Positions 57,693 to 64,000 of a stretch of 64,000 nucleotides of DNA are shown one piece after another. Each line of letters begins with the position of its first letter. Within the stretch, counting starts at the first letter, position 1. A model generated the notes under the pieces. The model had not been told where the DNA came from. It worked only from the letters and a program-made list of their open reading frames with translations, and made no database searches. The position numbers and the translations under genes were made by a program. The DNA is taken from positions 248,001-312,000 of the forward strand of contig NZ_JALKBC010000006.1 of assembly GCF_023015865.1 (NCBI RefSeq), read 5' to 3'. Origin of the DNA: Arenibacter sp. F26102 (lineage in GTDB: Bacteria > Bacteroidota > Bacteroidia > Flavobacteriales > Flavobacteriaceae).

Positions 57693-58095
57693 TAAAGTAA
57701 TCCATAAGGACTTTAGGATTTCATCGGAACTGCATAGTTCCAAAGCTAATCCAATACTGGCATTTATTAATAATAGGCGTAAGAAAGTTCTGAACATAAA
57801 ACTCCAGTTTCAGAACCGACCTCAAATTTATCCCGGGGAAATTAGAAAACAATACTCGCGAAAACAATACAATTATGATTCATTTAGTACAGTTCTAAGC
57901 CGTAAACTAGCAATCACGGATCAGTCTTTCGCTAAAATTTCACAAATCCCACATTACTTTTCCATTTTCCATAAAAATCCATCGATAAAATATGGGGACT
58001 GGTATAGGGAATCCGCGTTTCAGTCTATTTCATTCAATTTTACGTGATCTCATTGGGATATTTGCTATGAATTTGCATTTGAAAGGTTAAAATCC
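57693..58095. other. Divergent promoter region between araC-type and tolC genes
   Basis: About 400 bases with no open frame of note. It must contain promoters in both directions; no exact TAnnTTTG box was found. Confidence 0.4.
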
Positions 58096-59418
58096 ATGAA
58101 AAAATATATCCTATTAACAATCCTTTTTGTAGTACAGTTTGCGCAAGGCCAAACACCGATTGATTCCGTCCAGAAAATTTGGACTTTGGAAGCGTGTGTC
58201 AACTACGCATTGGAGAACAACATAAGTGTAAAACAAGCCGAATTATCCAAGAACATTACGGAAGCCAGCTATCTGGCAACAAAATCTTTACGATTACCCA
58301 ACTTAAGTGGTAATGCTTCCCAGAATTTTACTAATGGGAATTCTATAGACCCCATTACGAGTGATTTTGTTTCACAACAAATCAATTCCACCAGTCTGGG
58401 ATTAACCTCCCAGCTAACCCTTTTCCAAGGGAACCAGATCAACAATCAGATAAGACAGGGAAAGCTGCTGATTGATCAATATGCACTTTATGAAGAAGAG
58501 GCCAAGAACAATATAACTTTGAGCATTACAGAAAGTTATATTCAATTGCTTTATTCCAAAGAGAATATATTGATCGCTGAAAACAACCTTGAGGTCTCAC
58601 AAAAAGAAGAAGAGAGGGCCAAGGCCAGGTTGGATGCCGGTTCCATCGCCTTAAAGGAATATACCGATGCCCAGTCCCAAACCGCCACAAATCGGTACCT
58701 TCTAATAAATACAAAAAACGATTATGCCCTACAGCTTTTATCGTTAAAACAACAATTGGAATTACCCCCCAACACCAAATTTGAGATTGCCGATGCAGCT
58801 GAAATTATCCTGGAAATTGTCCCCGACTTAAATGAAGTCTATTCCGAAGCTTTGGAAAATCTTCCGGAAATAAATGCAGGCAAGATTAATGTTTCCCTTT
58901 CTGAAAAGGACTTGGACATAGCCAAAGGAGGCTACCTGCCCACCCTATCCTTAACGGGAAGTCTGGGCTCTGGCTACACCTCCACCCAGGATTATAATTT
59001 CACCGATCAATTGGACCTGAATTTTAACCAAAGATTGGGATTATCCCTGAACGTACCCATTTTTAATAGAAACAAGACCAAATCTGAGGTGCAAACGGCC
59101 AAAATCAATATTGACATGGCCAAATTGGAACTGGCGCAGGAAGAAAAGGACCTATACAAAAAAATAGAAACAGCCTGGCAAAATGCCATTACCTCCCAAA
59201 GTGAAATGGAAGCGGCAGATATCGCCAGAAATGCGGCAAAAGAATCCTTCAGGCTGGCACAGAAACAATACGAATTGGGTGCTCTGAGTACTACGGACCT
59301 CATCTTAAGCCAGAACACCTATACCAATACGGAACAAAATTATATTCAGGCCAAATACCTTAGTCTGCTATACAACCAATTACTTCAGTTTTACCAAGGA
59401 AACGACATTAAACTTTAA
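58096..59418 (+). CDS. TolC-family outer-membrane efflux channel
   Basis: 440 residues: signal peptide MKKYILLTILFVVQFAQG, then two halves of long amphipathic helices typical of OEP/TolC trimers (WTLEACVNYALENNISVKQAEL and a second repeat near LPEINAGKINVSLSEKDLDIAKGGYLPTLSLTGS). First gene of a five- or six-gene plus-strand operon; stop and next start are 4 bases apart. Forms the exit duct for the adaptor and ABC transporter that follow. Confidence 0.94.
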   Translation: MKKYILLTILFVVQFAQGQTPIDSVQKIWTLEACVNYALENNISVKQAELSKNITEASYLATKSLRLPNLSGNASQNFTNGNSIDPITSDFVSQQINSTSLGLTSQLTLFQGNQINNQIRQGKLLIDQYALYEEEAKNNITLSITESYIQLLYSKENILIAENNLEVSQKEEERAKARLDAGSIALKEYTDAQSQTATNRYLLINTKNDYALQLLSLKQQLELPPNTKFEIADAAEIILEIVPDLNEVYSEALENLPEINAGKINVSLSEKDLDIAKGGYLPTLSLTGSLGSGYTSTQDYNFTDQLDLNFNQRLGLSLNVPIFNRNKTKSEVQTAKINIDMAKLELAQEEKDLYKKIETAWQNAITSQSEMEAADIARNAAKESFRLAQKQYELGALSTTDLILSQNTYTNTEQNYIQAKYLSLLYNQLLQFYQGNDIKL

Positions 59419-59422
59419 TCAA

Positions 59423-60646
59423 ATGAAAAATAAAAAGAGTATCATCTTAGGCAGCATTGCATCCGTAATACTAGCTATTGTAGCATACAGCTTTATAAAA
59501 GACGACAACAGTTTTGTAATAGAAGCCAAGACCATAGCGGCCAAAAAAGGTGACGTTACCACAATGGTAACGGCCACTGGCACGATAGAACCCACCAATC
59601 AGGTAGATGTAGGTACACAGGTTTCAGGTGTGGTCCAAAAAATATACGTGGATTACAACAGTGTGGTCACCGAAGGACAATTGATAGCAGAATTGGACAA
59701 AACAAATCTTAGGGCGGCCCTTACCCAGGCACAGGCATCCTATGACAACGCAGTAAGCCAAAGGAACTATATGCAAACCATTTTCGAACGCCAAAAGACC
59801 CTATACGAAAATCAGGTAATCAGTAAATCCGATTATGATGATGCCGTATACAATTATGAGGCAGCAAAAGGCACGGTAACCCAACGTTTATCAGACCTAC
59901 AACAGGCAAGGACCAATTTGGGATATGCAAATATCTATTCACCAATAAATGGCGTAGTACTCTCCAGGGATATTGATGAGGGCCAGACCGTGGCTGCCAG
60001 TTATAGTACCCCTACCCTTTTTACCATTGCCGAAGATTTAAAGGAAATGCAGGTAGAGGCGGATGTTGATGAGGCGGATATAGGCGGAATCAAGGATAGC
60101 CAAAGGGTGACTTTTACAGTGGATGCCTATTTAGGGGAAACTTTTGAAGGAACCGTAACCCAGATACGTTTAGATCCAACAATAACTTCCAACGTAGTTA
60201 CATACACGGTAGTCATAAAAGCTGATAATCCGGATCTTAAACTAAAACCCGGCCTTACCGCCACCATTTCCATATATACCTTGGAATTGAAGGACGTCTT
60301 GACTACCGAAGCCAAAGCCATTAATTTCAAGCCTACTATACCGGTTATGATGGCCTACAACGAACAACAAAATTTCTCGGTCCAACCACCGAAAGGCGGT
60401 CCAAAGCCAGATGATGAAGGTTCAACAATAGTTTGGATTTTGGAAGCCAATGGAGCTATTACCCCAAAAAAAGTAACCCTTGGAGCAAGTGATGGTGTCA
60501 ACGTACAGATATTAAATGGAATTGAAGAAGGCGACAAGTTAATATACAGCTTAAAATCAGAAAGTACTGCAGAACAACAACCCGTCAGCGGTCAAGATGA
60601 GAGTCCATTTATGCCACAACGACCAGGAGGAAATAAAAAAAAGTAA
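59423..60646 (+). CDS. MacA-like periplasmic adaptor (HlyD/RND-MFP family)
   Basis: 407 residues, N-terminal membrane anchor (SIILGSIASVILAIVAYSFI), barrel-sandwich/lipoyl halves (VDVGTQVSGVVQKIYVDYNSVVTEGQ and YSPINGVVLSRDIDEGQTV) around a helical hairpin, then a beta-barrel and membrane-proximal domain. Bridges the MacB-type ABC transporter to TolC. The tail after residue 320 is proline/glycine-rich (PQRPGGNKKK). The ATPase gene begins 6 bases later. Confidence 0.94.
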   Translation: MKNKKSIILGSIASVILAIVAYSFIKDDNSFVIEAKTIAAKKGDVTTMVTATGTIEPTNQVDVGTQVSGVVQKIYVDYNSVVTEGQLIAELDKTNLRAALTQAQASYDNAVSQRNYMQTIFERQKTLYENQVISKSDYDDAVYNYEAAKGTVTQRLSDLQQARTNLGYANIYSPINGVVLSRDIDEGQTVAASYSTPTLFTIAEDLKEMQVEADVDEADIGGIKDSQRVTFTVDAYLGETFEGTVTQIRLDPTITSNVVTYTVVIKADNPDLKLKPGLTATISIYTLELKDVLTTEAKAINFKPTIPVMMAYNEQQNFSVQPPKGGPKPDDEGSTIVWILEANGAITPKKVTLGASDGVNVQILNGIEEGDKLIYSLKSESTAEQQPVSGQDESPFMPQRPGGNKKK

Positions 60647-60652
60647 GCAGCC

Positions 60653-61396
60653 ATGAGTAAAGAGATTATCAAAATTGAAGATCTGAAGCGCGAGTTTACC
60701 ATGGGCAACGAAACCGTCCACGCCTTAAGGGGCATTTCGTTTTCCATTAATGAAGGGGAATTTGTTACCATAATGGGATCAAGTGGCTCGGGCAAAAGTA
60801 CATTATTGAATATATTGGGATGTTTGGATCAACCTACATCCGGCACCTATGATATTGATGGCTTGGCCGTAAGGAACCTAAGTAAGAATGAATTGGCAAC
60901 GATTCGTAATGAAAAAATCGGGTTCATCTTTCAATCCTATAATCTGCTGGCACGGACATCTGCACTGGAAAATGTGGAACTACCGTTATTATACAATAGT
61001 AAGGTTTCTACCGAGGAACGTAAAGAACGCGCTATTAAAGCCTTGGAAATGGTAGGTTTGGGTGATCGCATGGACCATACACCTTCACAGCTTTCCGGAG
61101 GACAACAACAAAGGGTGGCCATTGCAAGGTCTTTGGTGAACAACCCTGTATTGATCTTGGCGGATGAAGCTACCGGAAACCTGGACACTCGTACCTCTTA
61201 CGAAATTATGTCCTTATTTCAAGAATTGAACGAAAAAGGTATTACAATTGCATTTGTAACCCATGAGCCGGACATAGCTACCTTTAGCAATAGAACCATT
61301 GTCTTGAAAGATGGTAACATCATTAAAGACTACCTGAATAAAGAAATTCAATCAGCGGCTACTGAATTGGCCTTATTACCTGTAGAAGACCATTAA
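60653..61396 (+). CDS. MacB-type ABC transporter ATPase
   Basis: 247 residues. Walker A GSSGSGKST, Q-loop FIFQSYNLLAR, signature LSGGQQQRVAIARSL, Walker B LILADEAT and the H-loop FVTHEPD are all present. This is the LolD/MacB subgroup; here the ATPase is a separate protein from its permease, which begins 2 bases after the stop. Confidence 0.96.
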   Translation: MSKEIIKIEDLKREFTMGNETVHALRGISFSINEGEFVTIMGSSGSGKSTLLNILGCLDQPTSGTYDIDGLAVRNLSKNELATIRNEKIGFIFQSYNLLARTSALENVELPLLYNSKVSTEERKERAIKALEMVGLGDRMDHTPSQLSGGQQQRVAIARSLVNNPVLILADEATGNLDTRTSYEIMSLFQELNEKGITIAFVTHEPDIATFSNRTIVLKDGNIIKDYLNKEIQSAATELALLPVEDH

Positions 61397-61398
61397 TT

Positions 61399-62619
61399 AT
61401 GAGACTACTGAATTTAATCAAAATAGCATTTAAGGCCATTATTCTCAACAAGGTCAGAACCCTACTCACAATGTTGGGTATCATTATAGGGGTAGCTTCC
61501 GTAATTGCCATGTTGGCCATTGGTGAAGGCTCAAAGGAAAGTATTCGCAACACTATTTCGAGCATGGGGTCGAATATGATTACCGTTAGACCTGGAGAGG
61601 ACGATAGAGGTCCGGCAAGAGGCAGTGGTGGCGATGTGCAAACATTGACACTTAAAGATTATGAAGTTATAAAAGAGAAAACTACTTTATTAAGCTACAT
61701 TACTCCAGTAGTAAACGGTGGTGGACAAGTAATTAACGGGTCCAACAACTGGCCATCTACAATTTACGGTGTAAATCCCGAATATCTGAACATTAAAGTG
61801 GTAGGTCTTCAAAGCGGTAGCATGTTTACCGATGCCGAAGTACAATCAGCCTCAAAGGTTGTTTTGTTAGGTCAGACCGTTGTCGATAATGTATTCCCGG
61901 ATGGTGAAGACCCTGTTGGAAAAATGATCCGTTTTAACAGTATTCCGTTTAAAGTTATAGGGGTATTGGAAGAAAAAGGGGAAAACACCTTTGGCCAAGA
62001 CCAAGATGATGTGGTCATAGCACCTTTTACTACCGTTCAAAAACGTATTTTAGCCATCGATTATTTAAACCAAATAATGGCGTCGGCAGTAAGTGAAGAC
62101 GATGCACCGGAAGCAGTAACACAAGTTTCTGAAATTTTGCGTACGCAACACAAATTAACCGCTAATGAAGATGATGATTTTACAGTACGTTCTATGGAAG
62201 AATTGATCTCAACATTTAGTTCTACCAGTGAAATGTTGACCATACTTTTGGTAGCCGTAGCGGGAATTTCTTTATTGATCGGAGGTATTGGCATCATGAA
62301 CATAATGTATGTATCCGTAAAAGAACGCACCAAAGAAATTGGGCTGCGTATGGCCGTTGGCGGAAAGGGATCGGATATTTTAATGCAGTTTTTGATCGAA
62401 GCCATTTTAATAAGTATCACCGGTGGAATTCTTGGTGTGACCTTAGGCTTAGGATCCACTATTTTTATTGAGAAATTTTTACATTGGCCTACAAGTGTGG
62501 CCCTATATTCAATCATAATATCGTTTGCCGTTTGTGCCGTCACCGGTATATTCTTTGGCTGGTACCCGGCAAGAAAGGCTGCAGCTCTAGACCCGATTAC
62601 TGCATTGCGATATGAATAA
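61399..62619 (+). CDS. MacB-type ABC transporter permease
   Basis: 406 residues with the MacB/FtsX layout: one N-terminal helix (TLLTMLGIIIGVASVIAMLAIG), a large periplasmic MacB_PCD domain, and three C-terminal helices beginning LLVAVAGISLLIGGIGIMNIM followed by the coupling segment ERTKEIGLRMAVGG. Works by mechanotransmission with MacA and TolC to expel substrates from the periplasm; candidates include macrolides, lipopeptides and signalling peptides. Confidence 0.95.
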   Translation: MRLLNLIKIAFKAIILNKVRTLLTMLGIIIGVASVIAMLAIGEGSKESIRNTISSMGSNMITVRPGEDDRGPARGSGGDVQTLTLKDYEVIKEKTTLLSYITPVVNGGGQVINGSNNWPSTIYGVNPEYLNIKVVGLQSGSMFTDAEVQSASKVVLLGQTVVDNVFPDGEDPVGKMIRFNSIPFKVIGVLEEKGENTFGQDQDDVVIAPFTTVQKRILAIDYLNQIMASAVSEDDAPEAVTQVSEILRTQHKLTANEDDDFTVRSMEELISTFSSTSEMLTILLVAVAGISLLIGGIGIMNIMYVSVKERTKEIGLRMAVGGKGSDILMQFLIEAILISITGGILGVTLGLGSTIFIEKFLHWPTSVALYSIIISFAVCAVTGIFFGWYPARKAAALDPITALRYE

Positions 62620-62631
62620 GAAATAAAGCAG

Positions 62632-63669
62632 ATGAAAGTAAATAGAAAAAAGAATTTAATCCCTTTACTCCACCTTTTAACATGGGCGATATTAATAGGT
62701 CTACCCTATTTGCTTTCGGTGGGACAAGATCAGGAACAAATCTTTCATCGGACCTTGATACACTCATGGATTCCCCTGTGCTTTTATGCCGCTATTTTTT
62801 ACTTCAATTATCTTTATCTTATAGACAAATTTCTTTTTAATAATAAAACTTTACCGTTCATATTGATAAATATTGGGGTAGTTGCCTTTTTCGTTTTAAC
62901 CAACCATGAACTTAAAGGCTTTCTAATGGACCAGCTCATCCTTGATCGTACAAACAAAAAAGGGCCTCCAAAAAATTTATTTTTTTATGTAGACATGATC
63001 GCATCTATGGTGCCCATTGTGTTTTCCGTAGCCCTAAAAACCACAGAACGCTGGTACAAATCCGAGAACGAACGCAAAGAGGCGCAGACTATAAAATTGG
63101 AAGCAGAGATACAGCATTTAAAATATCAATTGCAGCCACATTTTTTCTTTAACTCCCTGAACAACATTTATGCCTTGGTGGATAGTTCCCCCACTACTGC
63201 AAAAAAGACAATCCACAGTTTAGGCAAATTAATGCGGTACCTGTTGTACGATACGGAAACCGAAAAAGTAGCGCTACAAAAGGAAATTGATTTTATGACG
63301 CAGTATATAGAACTTATGAAACTAAGGTTTTCCGATAAGATTACTATATCGTATTCCTTTCCCACTGTTCCACAAAATATTAAAGTAGTACCGCTATTAT
63401 TTATTACCTTGGTAGAGAACGCCTTTAAACATGGTATACCTGCAAGTAGTGAGGCCTCATTATCATTTAATATGGAAATAACGGATACCTTTCTTGTCTT
63501 TACAGCAAAGAACCAAAATCTGCCCAAAAGCGATTCGGATAAGAGTGGTTCTGGCATTGGGTTGGAAAACTTAAGAAAAAGACTGCAACTGTTATATCCA
63601 AATAGCCATAGCTTTGTTTATCAAGTCAAGGACGAAATCTTTACCGCTGTGTTAACACTTGAAATCTAA
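62632..63669 (+). CDS. LytS-type sensor histidine kinase
   Basis: 345 residues: four hydrophobic helices in the first 140 residues, then a His_kinase (PF06580) domain with the phosphoacceptor motif LQPHFFFNSLNNIYALV, N-box LVENAFKHG and G-box GSGIGLENLRKRL. No separate sensing domain, so the signal is probably sensed in or near the membrane. Twelve bases after the permease and 5 before the regulator, so it likely responds to the condition the exporter deals with. Confidence 0.93.
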   Translation: MKVNRKKNLIPLLHLLTWAILIGLPYLLSVGQDQEQIFHRTLIHSWIPLCFYAAIFYFNYLYLIDKFLFNNKTLPFILINIGVVAFFVLTNHELKGFLMDQLILDRTNKKGPPKNLFFYVDMIASMVPIVFSVALKTTERWYKSENERKEAQTIKLEAEIQHLKYQLQPHFFFNSLNNIYALVDSSPTTAKKTIHSLGKLMRYLLYDTETEKVALQKEIDFMTQYIELMKLRFSDKITISYSFPTVPQNIKVVPLLFITLVENAFKHGIPASSEASLSFNMEITDTFLVFTAKNQNLPKSDSDKSGSGIGLENLRKRLQLLYPNSHSFVYQVKDEIFTAVLTLEI

Positions 63670-63674
63670 TTTAA

Positions 63675-64000
63675 ATGAACTCTAATAAAATAAGCTGTAT
63701 TGTTGTAGACGATGAACCCATGGCATTGCAACTGATAGAGGGGTACGTTCAAAAAACTCCGTTCCTAGAACTCAAAACTAAATGCGACAGTGCTATAGAG
63801 GCTTTAAGATACCTGGAAAACGAGAAAGTTGACCTACTTTTTTTGGATATACAAATGCCAGATCTTACGGGGATTGGATTGTCCAAACTAATTCCCAAAA
63901 GCACCCGTGTCATCTTTACAACAGCGTTTAGTGAGTATGCCCTTGAAGGCTATAAGGTGGAAGCCTTGGACTACTTGTTAAAGCCGTTCGACTATGAGGA
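63675..64000 (+). CDS. LytTR-type response regulator, amino-terminal part (partial)
   Basis: Open from ATG at 63675 to the window end: 108 residues of receiver domain, CIVVDDEPMALQLIEGYV, phosphoacceptor Asp in LLFLDIQMPDLTG, conserved Thr/Ala in IFTTAFSEYALEG and Lys in YLLKPFDYEE. The DNA-binding domain lies outside; LytTR is inferred from the LytS-type partner and the wording of the receiver. Confidence 0.9.
   Translation, partial: MNSNKISCIVVDDEPMALQLIEGYVQKTPFLELKTKCDSAIEALRYLENEKVDLLFLDIQMPDLTGIGLSKLIPKSTRVIFTTAFSEYALEGYKVEALDYLLKPFDYE

Noticed and set aside
59423-62619. Macrolide resistance determinant
   Set aside because: MacAB-like architecture alone does not show macrolide export; homologues carry many substrates.
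1-64000. tRNA, rRNA or origin sequences
   Set aside because: No cloverleaf, rRNA-like block or dnaA-box cluster was noticed in the gaps, although this was by eye only.

Overview
The window looks like a chromosome segment of a flavobacterium (Bacteroidota, Flavobacteriaceae, probably marine). The support is: AT-rich DNA, a SusC/SusD pair, two large surface proteins ending in type IX secretion type-B sorting domains each followed by a PorP/SprF gene, a LytS/LytTR pair, and at least one TAnnTTTG-type promoter box. No genus is claimed.

Layout. 1-1307: amino half of PEP carboxylase (- strand, cut by the window edge). 2328-8828 (- strand): five genes for an ethanolamine-type permease, a glutamine-synthetase-like ligase, an aldehyde dehydrogenase, an iron alcohol dehydrogenase and a class I glutamine amidotransferase. 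Together they match the gamma-glutamylated ethanolamine/amino-alcohol route. 8935-8965: terminator. 9038-18859 (- strand): a complete myo-inositol operon (iolJ, iolB, iolC, iolD, Na+/solute symporter, iolA, iolE, iolG). 19000-20025: a LacI regulator. 20355-25089: SusD and SusC. The same palindrome, ATGCAAAGGTTTGCAT, lies ahead of both iolJ and susC, so the TonB-dependent uptake pair is probably in the inositol regulon.

25875-33829: small outer-membrane barrel, GH33 sialidase, PhyH-type dioxygenase, creatininase-family hydrolase, LpxL-type acyltransferase, SYLF-domain protein, an unknown coiled-coil protein and a membrane-anchored AraC regulator.

33830-36243 is a repeat island. Two tandem copies of a tiny GIY-YIG nuclease gene, one intact and one stopped by a nonsense codon, each sit between 25-bp inverted copies of a repeat with core TCGACTGCGCTCGA. 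Extra copies of the repeat form polar arrays on both sides. This is the best candidate here for an under-described nuclease/repeat element.

36244-51246: two cargo/PorP-SprF gene pairs. The cargos (1920 and 2130 residues) are mosaics of PKD-like domains, 25-residue BspA/DUF285 repeats, delta-60 propeller repeats and thrombospondin type 3 repeats. Their sorting domains, the PorP/SprF genes and the terminators are nearly identical, pointing to segmental duplication or gene conversion. A 40-residue membrane protein gene follows.

51915-57692 (- strand): lipoprotein aldose 1-epimerase, PAP2 phosphatase, TonB-dependent receptor and AraC regulator. 58096-64000 (+ strand): TolC, MacA-like adaptor, MacB-like ATPase and permease, LytS-type kinase and a LytTR response regulator cut by the window end.
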